A DNA stretch of 64,000 bases from Ashinkailepas kermadecensis (lineage: Eukaryota; Arthropoda; Thecostraca; Neolepadidae). Shown piece by piece: positions 48,240-60,615 of the stretch. The position numbers were made by a program, and so were the translations under genes. The stretch covers positions 310,001 to 374,000 of the forward strand of contig JAOTOM010004874.1 in NCBI GenBank assembly GCA_034440615.1, given 5' to 3'. Position 1 is the first letter of the stretch. Every line of letters begins with the position of its first letter. The notes under the pieces are model-generated. The model made no database searches and was not told the origin of the DNA. It saw nothing but the letters and a program-made list of their open reading frames with translations.

Positions 48240-49945
48240 GGGTTAAAAAAAATCGCACTTATACCCAAAAACGTCGCGCCGCTGCCCTTGTAAATCACAC
48301 TAGGGGCCAAAAAAGCCGCCGGAGCTCCACAGGTCGCAACTGGCTTCCAAAAATCAATTTATTCCCGGAATGTTACTCTGCGGCCACAAAAATTGCACCA
48401 AAGACCCCAAAAAGGCGTCGGGCCCCGGAAAAGAAGCGCGTTGGATCACCGAAAAAATGCACCGGGAGCCAGAAGAATCGTATCAGGGCCCACAAATCTC
48501 GCGCAGGAGGCTTACAAAAATAGAAGTCGACCCCCAAAAACCAAAAAAGAGTCCACCCGAGCACGGACAAATTCAGAACAGGTCCTGAAGGAAAGTGTTC
48601 CTGAGGGCCTTTCTAATCTGAGGGGTGCCATCGGCTGAAAAAATTCGTTGAGCAGCCGCAGTGGCATACTAAAGAGGTAAATTCCCCCTCCATCCTAAAG
48701 AGGTAAATCTCCCCTCCATCCTAAAGAGGTAAATCCCCCCTCTATCCTAAAGAGGTGCGCTCTCAAGAACGTAAGAATCGCGCCGGGGTCCCCAACAATA
48801 GTTCTAGGGCAAGATAAATTTGCGACGGGCTCCCAGAATTAGGGGTTATAAATAAATACAGCGGACACCAAAAAACTTGCACCGGGCCCGAAAATTTGCG
48901 CCGAGGAACGCCAAAATCGCGCTGGGGCCCAGATAAGTACAACACGCCCCGTGAACGAGCGACAGGCCCCCCAAATATCGCGTTTAGGACCCAAAATACT
49001 TGTCGGAAGTCGCATAAATTCTAGTCGAGGTATCAACAATTCCCTTGGGTTTCTAAAAAATTGGCGTCGATGTCTCTAAATAAGCGCAGCGTGGCCCCAC
49101 AATCGCATCGGAACCCGACAAGCATCAAGCCGGAGCCCTCCAAAATAAAGATATTCCGAAAAAAAATGTTCGAGCCAGGAAAATTGCCCCTTAGTCCAAA
49201 CATACCACCAGATGCCTTATCAAATCGCATACGGCACCGAAAAACGTACCAGAGCTCGACAAATCGCGACGGGACACAAAAGTCCGAAAAATCAGGCATT
49301 GGCTGGGACTTTACATCATTCAAAATAAATCACCAAAAATTGCGTCGAGCCCAGAAAACTTGCGTCGGATTCCCCCAGAACCACTCTTCGTGCCGCGCCT
49401 GGGCACGAAGAGTCATGACAGGACCCCGATAAATTATACCGGAGCCCCTAATATCGTGCTGGGGTCCTACAAATATGAGCGAGGAACCCCAAATAAACAC
49501 AGCGAGAGCCTGAGAGCACAACTGGAGGACGAAAATGCACCGGGCCCTCCAAAGCGTACCCAGTCTGGCAAAAAAAGCGGCAGGGCCATAAAACATGCTT
49601 CGCAGCTCTAAGTAAACACACCGAGAGCTTAAAAAACACGCAATGGGCCTTCAAAGCACAGCGGGGTTTTAGACTGCATGGGGCCTCAAAAACAGGCTAG
49701 GGCCCTCAACAATCGACATGGTCTTAGAAAAGGAACAAAAAGACCGCGCACTAAATAAACACTTCGGTGTCTGCGAAAACGCGCCGGTACCAAACAAATA
49801 TCGTTGGTGCACAAACAAGCAACAACACTCTAAAAAAAGAGTCGGGGTTGCAAAAATGTGCCGGGCCCCTAACAAAAATTGGCTTGAGCCCTAAAATACA
49901 TCTGAAGACAAAGAAAAACCGAAGGGTCCCAAAAAATAACACATA
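48240..49945. repeat. Highly degenerate ~21-bp periodic tract (1.7 kb)
   Basis: Weak but persistent period: A-rich CCAAAAA followed by TCGCG or TTGCG and CCGGGGC, roughly every 21 bases, e.g. AAAAATTGCGTCGAGCCCAG at about 49336 followed 21 bases later by AAAACTTGCGTCGG. Almost no two units are identical, unlike every other array here. It reads as a very old satellite, or as a sequence with selected spacing. Confidence 0.7.
48668..48762. repeat. ~27-bp repeat, 4 copies, inside the degenerate tract
   Basis: CTAAAGAGGTAAAT plus CCCCCCTCCAT units, nearly identical. A recent expansion within older periodic sequence. Confidence 0.9.
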
Positions 49946-52540
49946 ACTAGAGACTCAGTTCGGTAGCCAATCTGGGAGCGTGTTTAATCAGAAATGAGGT
50001 GCATCAAAGCTAAGCGGTTATCCGGATTTCTTAGCCACCGGAAAACGTGGGAAGAAGAGAACTAGTCATCGAATTGAATTCAGGATGGGCCCGTGTGGCT
50101 CTTAAGTCTGGCCACGTTATGACTTTATGAGGTGCCGTGTGTTGTCACCTGACTATTTTGCATTGAATTGTTGGTCCACAAAATAAGCGCTTCCATTCCG
50201 TTTCAGCCGGGTGCTACGTGATGTAGTTGTGCATTTCATGTTCTGTAAGATGTTCTGTAAGATGTTCTGTAAGATGTTCTGAAGTGCACGATGTGTACTA
50301 CAGCGATGTTTGAGGTGACTCATCATCTATGTGTTGGAGTTTGGCCCTGAGGACAAACACAATACCATGCATTTTATTTATTGCGTTTTTCTTTGCCCCA
50401 GTATGTCAGCCTGCCAATCTTGATCTGCCACTCACCGGATCAAAGAATGTTCAACCAGCGATCACCCGTCTTTCCTTTTTCTCATCCTCTCCAGCACCAA
50501 TCATATGACTTCTTTTGCCATGGACCAGCAAGTAAGCTTCGTTTTTGCTTATTCTTTCTCTTCATCAACATCGGTGAACATTTACAACGGGTGACACCTT
50601 AACGACGTATAATACTATATCATGGAAACTAGGGCACACCACATAACCATTAATGAGGCGGTAATAATGAGCTTGCACCCCCCACACACGCACATTGCGG
50701 AAGTTGATTAAAAAAAAATTTGAACAGTAATACTAAAACTCGCACCAGGAAGATAAACCTATTAGTACAAAATAATCCATCAGTCGTGAAAAGAGTTCCA
50801 TGTCCAGCAAGAAGTGTGAATTTCAAAGTACTTATACTGTGATGATAGTTCTTTTTCAGTATCATATGTTGCTGTTAGCCATAAGCCTACCCAGGGGCCT
50901 GCCCCCATCCCTTTAGCGGTGAAAGTCGTGTGTTCAATACTGAAATTCTCGGGTTATCTATCCAAAAGTGCTCAACCATGGTACTTTGCGAAATTCCTGG
51001 GTGCGCCCTTACTGTTGACCCTGACCCACCCACTTTTTGAGACGTTCTTACGCATATGGCTGAAATCCTTATTGAGGTGGTTCAAAAGAAAGTTAGAGTG
51101 GCTTGAGCCATCCCATCAGGGTGACTGCGTGGTCGTATGCTTCTGACAACACTGATCGAGACCCAGGTATTTCCGAGACACCGTCTTGTGGGGAACTGCA
51201 GTCACTGAGATGCTCGGGGAAAGGTGTAATGCGGAACATCAATTGCATAACCTCCCAGGCGGCAAATCCAAAGCCGCACGCGTGGCAGGCAGGTGAAGCA
51301 GAATGGCCAGGCTACTGTGGCGGTGGCAGGTGGCCAAAATCAGCGGTCATGTCACCCGACGGCTTTCTCGCTTAGCCATATTACGGTAGGCCTCTTTTAG
51401 ATCTGAATCTGTATGGGAAATGGGGAGGGATTCCACCCCATAGGATCTCGATATCTTTCGAGCCGATTTGAAGACTGGATAGCTCAAGCCAATTCGACTG
51501 GTCTAATGAACACATTTAGAATGTCATAATTCCAAAATCTTCGCAGTGGCGAAGTCAGGAGGCAACAATGGAGGGGAGATGCTTCATGCCGTACATCCAC
51601 GTGCAAAACAGTCAACGGCGTAGCCAGGAGCCTAAGGAGAGGGTGGATATCCTTCCTTTGTGGCTGGTCCTTCTTCGTAATCAGTGCCACGAATACCTAT
51701 CATTTTGTCATTCTTACATAATGTCAATATTTCCGTGAGGTTTCCACCGGAGGTGTCGGCAGATAATTGTGCCAGGAAGGATCTCGAGAGATCTGTGTGG
51801 GAAGGTGCCTACAACTATGGGACATTGGGAGAACATCCTTTGGCATGTTCTCCCAACTACATGCAACATCCTTTGGCATGTTCTTCACTACATGCAATTT
51901 ATTGTGCCGAATTCACTCCTCCTTGTCCTTGATTTGTCATTGACAAAGCGTCACCCTCACCACGCCATTGCTTGTAGTGATTTGATTAGGGTATGTCCTG
52001 AATATTTATCGTCGTCTCATGCAGTCACCATTGGGAAAAATCTTCTGTCTTCGCCATCCGTTGTAATGCATTATTGCCGTTGGCCACGAAGTCAATTCAC
52101 AGTCTCAACACGAGCCATCGAACCACCATCTAGTCTGGAAATACCCGTGCACGTCGTCTACACTCACTGCACTTCTGAGGGCTCGGCAATGACGCACGAG
52201 CCAGGGAACCACCAGTTTGTTTGGAAATACCCGTGCACGTCGACCATGCGTCCAACCAGCAGCCACCTGCCACTGAAGTGCGCACCTGCCTGGGAAGTGA
52301 ACGGATTTCGTGCCGTGACTGCATTCATTAATACTTCACAAAGCAAATATCATGCTCCATATCGACTTGGCGATCTACCAGCTTATTAACGAAATATTAC
52401 TGGATTGCGCAAGGAAAACGTGACACGTGCTTTCCAAGCATCCAAAGACACGTGTCGGTTAATTTATAGGTAACCTGAACCTACCTACGTTCAGTTTGAC
52501 TCCATTCAAATTGATTGCTTCCTGACACAAGATCAGTAAG
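49946..52540. other. Unassigned sequence with small LINE and repeat remnants
   Basis: A short plus-strand family B tail lies at about 50085-50131 (GTGGCTCTTAAGTCTGG, then TTATGACTTTATGA). ATGTTCTGTAAG is repeated three times at 50248-50283. CAGTGGCGAAGTCAGGAGG (51544) and CGGCGTAGCCAGGAG (51614) look like hAT ends without partners. A ~36-bp duplication (CATCCTTTGGCATGTTCT) lies at 51834-51895, and a ~95-bp one (TGGAAATACCCGTGCACGTC) at about 52135-52245. A 206-codon open frame (51769-52389) has no recognisable domain and contains this duplication. Confidence 0.5.
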
Positions 52541-52680
52541 AGCCGACGTTAGTACGCGGGTGCCGGGATGTGAGAACTGACGTTAGTACGCGGGTACTGG
52601 AATATAAGACCTGACGTTAGTACGTGGGTGATGGGATGTAAGAACTGACGTTAGTATGCGGGTACTGGAATGTACTGGCG
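52541..52680. repeat. 34-bp tandem repeat, 4 copies
   Basis: Units contain CTGACGTTAGTACGCGGGT and a variable CTGGAATATAAGA part. Confidence 0.92.
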
Positions 52681-53599
52681 CCAAAACTGGCTGTTGAAAC
52701 GTTCACACGTTTATGATGCTACCGTCATAAATGTAGAGGCTTTCTTTGGTTCGTCTTAGTCTCGTTGATTGTTGTTGATGTTGCTTAATCTCTTAATATT
52801 GTTGGTAAGTGAGTTGCTGCGTATTCATGCTTCAGGCGGCTTAACATCCGCCATGAGTCTTCGCATCTCGGGCCAATCAAATACAATACAGTATACACTT
52901 CAGTCACAGGCCACGGAACGTCCTGATTTTTCTTAACACCGATATTGATTTAACAACGAGATCAGTTCATGGATCGATTATCTTCAGTCAACGCCATAGG
53001 GCCATGCTAGGTTATCGGATTTGTCTCCCACTCCCGGACTCCGGGGAAGGGAAGGGGCGCCGTACCACGGTACAACCCCTCATATGATGTCAGTATGATA
53101 ATGAAGTTGACAGCGTTACTATACACTGAACTAAAATGGATCGTATTATCCATTAGGTATAGGAGGCCCAAACCATGTCATGAATTGTGATTAGCATTCT
53201 GCTCTTCAGAAGAGTCGATCTCTCTGCAATCAAAACTGTCTCAATTATATCTAGTCTTTCCGCTCTTTTGTTCTACATAGTTCATATTTAACTGCTAATA
53301 TGGAGAGAACGCAGTTTGAGCAGTGGAGATGCACGTCCATTTTATGGTAAATTGATCAGCTCAGTTTCGGCCAAAAGTGCCAGCGTAGGATTATTCACCA
53401 AGACCGTCGTAACAGTGACCACCATCACCGTGATAACATTTTTTTCAAGAAAAGGAACTTGACGATGCCCGTCGGTGGAACATAAATGGTACACTGAATG
53501 CATGCAACGTTCAATATGCATTCCCACGTCTCATTGGACTTAGTTCCGTTTCCGTGGGCAGGTACTGGACAGGTTGTCGAAACCACGTTTGTTTTCGGG
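52681..53599. other. Unassigned sequence
   Basis: No gene or repeat recognised. Confidence 0.4.
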
Positions 53600-54055
53600 T
53601 GGACAGCTGTCTTGACGCCCGGGAGTGAGGGCCGACAGCTGTCCTGACTCCCGAGATGAGGGCCGACAGCTGTACTGACTCCCGAGAGTGAGGGCCGACA
53701 GCTGTCCTGACTTCCGAGAGTGAGGGCCAACAGCGGTCCTGACTCCCGAGAGTGAGGGCCGACAGCTGTCCTGACTCCCGAGATGTGGGCCGACAGCTGT
53801 ACTGACTCCCGAGAGTGAGGGCCGACAGCTGTCCTGACTCCCGAGATGTGGGCCGACAGCTGTACTGACTCCCGAGAGTGAGGGCCAACAGCGGTCCTGA
53901 CTCCCGAGAGTGAGGGCCGACAGCTGTCCTGACTCCCGAGATGTGGGCCGACAGCTGTACTGACTCCCGAGAGTGAGGGCCGACAGCTGTCCTGACTTCC
54001 GAGAGTGAGGGCCAACAGCTGTCCTGACTCCCGAGAGTGAGGGCCGACTACTATT
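53600..54055. repeat. 31-32-bp minisatellite, about 14 copies
   Basis: The unit carries GGGCCGACAGCTGTCCTGAC plus TCCCGAGAGTGA. Unit types (GATGTG, GAGTGA, CAACAGCGGT) recur in blocks, suggesting multi-unit duplications. Confidence 0.95.
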
Positions 54056-54099
54056 GACATCCATTCAATCGCTAGCTGGCGGTCGGGTGCATGTCAGCG

Positions 54100-56095
54100 G
54101 TCGTGTTGAAGAGGGGGATGACAGTTGCCGTGTTGCGTAGGGGGATGACGGTTGTCGCGTTGAGGAGTCGGATGACAGTTGTCGTGTTGAGGAGTCGGAT
54201 GACAGTTGTCGTGTTGTGGAGGGGATGACGGTTCTATGAGGAGTGGGATAACGGTTGTCGTGTTGAGGAGTCGGATGACAGTTGTCGTGTTGTGGAGGGG
54301 GATGACGGTTCTATGAGGAGTGGGATGACGGTTCCATGAGGAGGGGGATGACGGTTGTCGTGTTGAGGAGTCGGATGACAGTTGTCGTGTTGTGGAGGGG
54401 ATGACGGTTCTATGAGGAGTGGGATGACGGTTTATGAGGGGGATGACGGTTGTCGTGTTGAGGAGTCGGATGACAGTTGTCGTGTTGTGGAGGGGGGATG
54501 ACGGTTGTCGTGTTGTGGAGGGGATGACGGTTCTATGAGGAGTGGGATGACGGTTGTCGTGTTGAGGAGTCGGATGACAGTTGTCGTGTTGTGGAGGGGG
54601 ATGACGGTTGTCGTGTTGTGGAGGGGGATGACGGTTCTATGAGGAGTGGGATGACGGTTCCATGAGGAGGGGGATGACGGTTGTCGTGTTGTGGAGGGGA
54701 TGACGGTTCTATGAGGAGTAGAATGACGGTTCAATGAGGAGGGGGATGACGGTTGTCGTGTTGTGGAGGGGGATGACAGTTGTCGTGTTGTGGAGGGGAT
54801 GACGGTTCTATGAGGAGTGGGATGACGGTTGTCGTGTTGAGGAGTCGGATGACAGTTGTCGTGTTGTGGAGGGGATGACGGTTCTATGAGGAGTGGGATG
54901 ACGGTTCCATAAGGAGGGGGATGACGGTTGTCGTGTTGTGGAGTGGATGACGGTTCTATGAGGAGTGGGATGACGGTTCTATGAGGAGTGGGATGACGGT
55001 TGTCGTGTTGAGGAGTCGGATGACAGTTGTCGTGTTGTGGAGGGGGATGACGGTTCTATGAGGAGTGGGATGACGGTTCCATGAGGAGGGGGATGACGGT
55101 TGTCGTGTTGAGGAGGGGGATGACAGTTGTCGTGTTGTGGAGGGGATGACGGTTCCATGAGGAGGGGGATGACGGTTGTCGTGTTGTGGAGGGGATGACG
55201 GTTCTATGAGGAGTGGGATGACGGTTCCATGAGGAGGGGGATGACGGTTGTCGCGTTGAGGAGGGGGATGACAGTTGTCGTGTTGTGGAGGGGATGACGG
55301 TTCTATGAGGAGTGGGATGACGGTTCCATGAGGAGGGGGATGACGGTTGTCGTGTTGAGGAGGGGGATGACAGTTGTCGTGTTGTGGAGGGGATGACGGT
55401 TCCATGAGGAGGGGGATGACGGTTGTCGTGTTGTGGAGGGGATGACGGTTCTATGAGGAGTGGGATGACGGTTCCATGAGGAGGGGGATGACGGTTGTCG
55501 CGTTGGGGGATGACGGTTCTATGAGGGGGATGACAGTTGTCGTGTTGTGGAGGGGATGACGGTTCTATGAGGAGTGGGATGACGGTTCCATGAGGAGGGG
55601 GATGACGGTTGTCGCGTTGAGAAGGGGGATGACAGTTGTCGTGTTGTGGAGGGGATGACGGTTCTATGAGGAGTGGGATGACGGTTCCATGAGGAGGGGG
55701 ATGACGGTTGTCGTGTTGAGGAGGGGGATGACAGTTGTCGTGTTGTGGAGGGGATGACGGTTCCATGAGGAGGGGGATGACGGTTGTTGTTGAGGAGGGG
55801 GATGACGGTTGTCGTGTTGTGGAGGGGATGACGGTTCTATGAGGAGTGGGATGACGGTTCCATGAGGAGGGGGATGACGGTTGTCGTGTTGAGGAGGGGG
55901 ATGACAGTTGTCGTGTTGTGGAGGGGATGACGGTTCTATGAGGAGTGGGATGACGGTTGTCGTGTTGAGGAGGGGGATGACGGTTGTCATGTTGAAGAGT
56001 CGGATGACAGTTGTGTTGTGGAGGGGGATGAAGGTTGTCGTGTTGAGGGGATGGGGTGGGGTGATGGTTGTCGTATTAAGGAGGCGGATGACGGC
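54100..56095. repeat. 2-kb array of 24-27-bp units in a ~99-bp higher-order repeat
   Basis: Four related unit types alternate: GATGACGGTTCTATGAGG, GATGACGGTTCCATGAGG, GATGACGGTTGTCGTGTTGA and GATGACAGTTGTCGTGTTGT, each with a G-rich end. In the right half they follow in order, with a ~99-bp period (e.g. GGTTCTATGAGG at 55200 and 55299); in the left half the order is more scrambled. The minus-strand frames (up to 236 codons, His-Pro-Ser-rich) are artefacts. Confidence 0.95.
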
Positions 56096-57270
56096 TCTGC
56101 CATAATTAGGGCACCTACTGCCTGCGACGAAGTCATTATTTCATTAACTTCGGGGTGTCTGCTACGTCGATTGGTAGTGTACACATCGCCGGCAGATTAG
56201 ATGTGAAAACCTGCTGTTATGAGCGTCGCTATATATTCTTGATGGAGGTGGGGGTAGTAGAGAGCTGGCAAGTTGACTTTTCCATGTAGTGTAGTGCTAT
56301 ACTTCACTTTTAGGGGGGAGGGAGGGGTCACTCGTCCGCATCTGGCGCCCATGGTGGGTGCTACCCGTAGACATGGGCGCCACCCGTTGTGGCGCCCATG
56401 TCTACTTTGTTTCTTGGTCTCCATCTTTGGGATTGTCCTAGCAGGTGTGAGACCACCACCGTCACCATACCTGAGTGACGATGATGGTCGTGACACGTAA
56501 TCAACATCACTTGACATCATACGCAGCTTCGCAGTTTAGCGCCGCCTTCATACCAGCCTCTGCAAATATGGTAGGAATCTAGAAAAGTGCATTGCACATT
56601 AATTTTATGTATTACTATACACATCACGTATTCGTCGTGATGCATTTCGGTAAGATAGACATATTACCTCAGGTATATGCGACAAATCAGGAGAAATGAT
56701 GAACTGACGTTGCTTTACCCTCATTAAGTAATCCATATTCGTTGTACTGTGGGATTCGTTTTTTTAACAGAAATTAACAACCTTCTAATTTTATCACGAT
56801 TCGTCGTGCAGAGATGATATGGCGAGCTGGATGGAGATGCAGGCATGCCATGTGAATTAGTCGACATGTTTAACAATCGCTCTACCTAGATTAAATTGGA
56901 CAGTTATTTCCCATGTGAAAATGTACGCGTTTGACTCAGGCTACTGTGTATGGAAAAGTAAGAAATGCTCGTTTTCACAAGCATTTCATGCTGTGTGAAA
57001 TGATCAGAACACAGCTATCACTCTAAGGTTGGGTGCCAGATATTTAACTTGACGGTGCATGCCAACACCATAGAAGTATCGGCAAAGCTTCCACGTTAGG
57101 TATGGATGCGTGTAGAGAATACGATGACAGCCAAGGTATCTGCATTATCATCGTGTCACTTCACTTCACCGCATCCGATCTAGGTCAGTGCCACTATATA
57201 CCATTTAAGCTTATCATGATGACAAGGCACGCTTCCTACGTCAGCCCGATTTCCCCTCATTTTGAGACGC
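56096..57270. other. Unassigned sequence with one hairpin
   Basis: A perfect inverted repeat with 16-bp arms lies at 56368-56383 and 56389-56404 (TAGACATGGGCGCCAC), loop CCGTT. The rest is AT-rich with no gene recognised. Confidence 0.5.
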
Positions 57271-57540
57271 ATAGCCTCAAGAGACCCAGCAGGGTGCTCG
57301 CCGGAGAACCAGCGGCGGGCAGCTGGCTTTGGGCGTCGTGTAGACGACCGGGTGGCTGTCATAGCCTCAAGAGACCCAGCAGGGTGCTCGCCGGAGAACC
57401 AGCGGCGGGCAGCTGCCTTTGGGCGCCGCGTAGACGACCGGGTGGCTGTCATAGCCTCAAGAGACCCAGCAGGGTGCTCGCCGGAGAACCAGCGGCGGGC
57501 AGCTGGCTTTGGGCGTCGCGTAGACGACCGGGTGGCTGTC
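57271..57540. repeat. 90-bp tandem repeat, exactly 3 copies
   Basis: Units at 57271, 57361 and 57451 differ at only a few sites (e.g. GGCGTCGTG, GGCGCCGCG, GGCGTCGCG). The period is divisible by 3 and frames are open on both strands (a 171-codon frame starts at 57102). Without a domain or composition support I do not call a gene. Confidence 0.97.
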
Positions 57541-58348
57541 ACCAAAGCTGCGACTCCAAAAGAGGCCCATCGACAATGCCATTTGGCGGTCAGCCGACCG
57601 CTACGTTCGGCGAGTGATGGCTGTCTGGATGAACAGCGACGCCGCGCGACATGGCGGTTAGCAACAGGCGCGCGCTCGTAACGGGCAAGGCGACGAAGCT
57701 CTTCTGGCTCCCTGTCCTAGTTGGAAGTCAAATTTCCCGAATGATATGATGCATGATTCTTTCATTAGGGATATTCGAAATACTTTGGTTGGAATTTTCA
57801 ACACATCTGCCTAGTACCCTGAGCATTTATATACCTAATGAGCATAAGGTAGTCAGCCAAACCCGCTCCTTTACTTTCCCAGTTAAGTGCGACTCTGACA
57901 TTAAGTACGACTCCACACTGCTGATAACCAGGTCTACAAATGTCCACAATACGCTCCGACCAGATGGTAAGATTGGGATATGACTGCCAGGCACACCCAT
58001 TTCAAGGCTACTTTGTCAACGCACACTGCTTTTAACTACCTAATTTCGTTGTTTTCGCTGTACCGTTCTGACATTCATTTTCTAGCCTCGCTTTCAAGCA
58101 CCACCTCAGTTTTGTTTGAAAGACGTTTCTTCTTCGGCATGAGTAATTTAAAGACGTTCCTTGACCATCAACTATCCGGACTAGCGTTCAATTTTGGCCA
58201 TCCTATGGAGGGGGGAGGGGACGGGGGGGGCGAAGGGCCCCACTGCCTTTATGCTTCCACCTGTCGTGGTGAAACCTTTGATTCAGCACCAAGCATCTCA
58301 ACTACCACCGACACTGACAGGAATTCATTGTAACGGTACTGATCGCAA
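57541..58348. other. Unassigned sequence
   Basis: A G-rich run (GGGGGGAGGGGACGGGGGGG) lies at about 58208-58228. No gene recognised. Confidence 0.4.
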
Positions 58349-58815
58349 CTCAAGTGGTGCGCCTGACTCCCCGGCCGTACCCTGGCCGTTCCGCAACTCA
58401 AGTGGTGCGCCTGACTCCCCGGCCGTACCCTGGCCGTTCCGCTGACTCAAGTGGTGCGCCTGACTCCCAGGCCGTACCCTGGCCGTTCCGCTGACTCAAG
58501 TGGTGCGCCTGACACCCCGGGCCGTACCGCTATAAGTGGTGCCCTGGCCGTTCCGCTGACTCAAGTGGTGCGCCTGACTCCCCGGCCGTACCCTGGCCGT
58601 TCCGCTGACTCAAGTGGTGCGCCTGACTCCCCGGCCGTACCGCCTCGCTGCCGTTCCGCTGACTCCGGCTACTCTCAAGTGGTTCGCCTGACTGCCCGGC
58701 CGTACCCTGGCCGTTCCGCTGACTCAAGTGGTGCGCCTGACTCCCCGGCCGTACCCTGGCCGTTCCGCTGACTCAAGTGGTGCGCCTGACTCCCCGGCCG
58801 TACCCTGGCCGTTCC
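58349..58815. repeat. 48-bp minisatellite, about 10 copies
   Basis: The unit carries CTCAAGTGGTGCGCCTGACT, CCCCGGCCGTACCCTGGCC and GTTCCGCTGA; several units have internal deletions. A 16-codon period keeps frames open. Confidence 0.95.
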
Positions 58816-59094
58816 GCACGACCTCGTAGCGTGACCAGCACACCTTGCCTGGCAGTGGCGATCGCCCGGCCCACCGTGCGCCACTGTAACCGGGTGCCAC
58901 CCTCCAACCCCGCCCGGCCCCCCGGCACCGACGACGCCTCTTTTTGTCTGGTGTCCGCGGTACCCACCCGGAGCGGTCAGAGTCGCCGGTCCTGTTGCGA
59001 GGATCGGCCCGGCCACGTGAACCGCCGGAGGCGTCCATCGCCACGAGCTCGGGACCGGCCCGGCCCGCTGGGCTCGGGCGACACACCTGCGGGA
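58816..59094. other. GC-rich spacer between two arrays
   Basis: Open on both strands, continuous with the array frames. No domain. Confidence 0.4.
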
Positions 59095-59590
59095 TCCTGG
59101 GTCGGCCGGGTCTGGGAAATGGAGCCCTGGGACTGCCGGGTCTAATAAATGGGATCTTGAGACTGCCGGGTCTGGGGAATGGAGCCCTGGGACTGCCGGG
59201 TCTAATACATGGGATCTTGAGACTGCCGGGTCTGGGAAATGGAGCCCTGGGACTGCCGGGTCTAATACATGGGATCTTGAGACTGCCGGATCTGGGAAAT
59301 GGAGCCCTGGGACTGCCGGGTCTAATACATGGGATCCTGGGACGGCCGGGTCTGGGAAATGGAGACCTGGGACTGCCGGGTCTAAGAGATGGGATCTTGA
59401 GACTGCCGGGTCTGGGAAATGGAGCCCTGGGACTGCCGAGTCTAAGACATGGGATCCTGGGACGGCCAGGTCTCGGAAATGGAGACCTGGGACTGCCGCG
59501 TCTGGGAAATGGAGGCCTGGGACTGCTGGGTCTAAGAAATGGGATCCTGGGACGGCTGGGTCTCGGACGGACGGCTCTGGGAAGTGAAGT
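59095..59590. repeat. 60-bp higher-order repeat of two 30-bp halves, about 8 copies
   Basis: Alternating halves: GGGAAATGGAGCCCTGGGAC plus TGCCGGGTCT, and AATACATGGGATCTTGAGAC plus TGCCGGGTCT. The shared 3' part shows the halves arose from one 30-bp ancestor. Frames of 221 and 307 codons cross this and the previous array; the decapeptide repeats are artefacts. Confidence 0.96.
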
Positions 59591-60578
59591 TCTGGCACAG
59601 TCTGTCTAGACGGGGGAAGGGTGGCTCTGAATGGTTTTACGGATAAACAGAAGCAGAGTTCACCAAACCACCTGCCCAGTTAGATAGTTAAGCTAAGGGC
59701 ATATAAGTTAGACTGATCATACAGAGCTTAGTTAAAAAGTTATCTGACAATTGAATGCAGGTTCATCCAAAAAATGCTAAAGTATTTTGCCTTTTGCCGC
59801 TATCCTCGCCTTCTGCTAAAGTTCATCGCGTTTAGAAAACGGAGTCAAGACGTGTCCCTTATTAGTGTCTTTTCAATGCGGAAATGGGAGCAAAAGAAAG
59901 TCAGGTATGCCCTGCTGTTGCTCGTTGATATTTCTTTGTTTGTCTTTGCTTTGTTTCTTCGTTGCTGTTTTTTTTTTTTGCTTTTGCAGTTGGCTTTTCT
60001 CTTATATGTTCTTTGTTTTAGCACCGTACTCCACCATAAATACCACAAAGCGTAACATTGCTGTATACTATGCCTCTTATTTTGAGATCACCTTCATTTT
60101 AAAGCTTCTTATTATTTCAAAGTTTCTGTCTTCGACTTGTGCTCTTGTGCTTTCTGTCTTATTGAACACAAATCTGGCGCCATAGATGCATCAAACGAAA
60201 CAGAACCGTGAAACAGCGAGCGAGAACATGAACGTGAAGATGAGCGTGAACATTTGAGGGCTATGATGCCGCCCTTAAGGTATCTCCATATGGGATACGA
60301 GCCCTGGTCTAGCTTAGGAGAGTTCCCTCGAAGGCCCCTCTAAGCAAACCTACAAAGAGATAGCACTCTCCGTTAGACTGATAGGATGTGAATGGCCTGA
60401 GAGTCGAATGATTAGCCTTGCCTGTCAAGAGAAAACACTCTTATTTGTATTAGGCATATATCTTATTTTTATTTATTAGAGTATTAGGCAGGCTAGGTTG
60501 CGAATTATTATTGCAATAATTTACATACTTTGTGACAGTCAAAACCGTATCCTTTCGCACCTGCAGTTTATTTATTAC

Positions 60579-60615
<37 letters not shown>

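Noticed and set aside
51769..52389. 206-codon plus-strand frame as a host gene
   Set aside because: No recognisable domain, contains a ~95-bp tandem duplication, and other frames are similarly open.
54432..55990. Minus-strand His-Pro-Ser-rich frames up to 236 codons resembling a secreted repeat protein
   Set aside because: Product of the GATGACGGTT array, with no signal peptide or non-repeat domain.
58675..59598. 307-codon minus-strand frame with decapeptide repeats resembling a structural protein
   Set aside because: It spans two unrelated minisatellites whose periods (48 and 60 bp) happen to be divisible by 3. The plus strand is also open.
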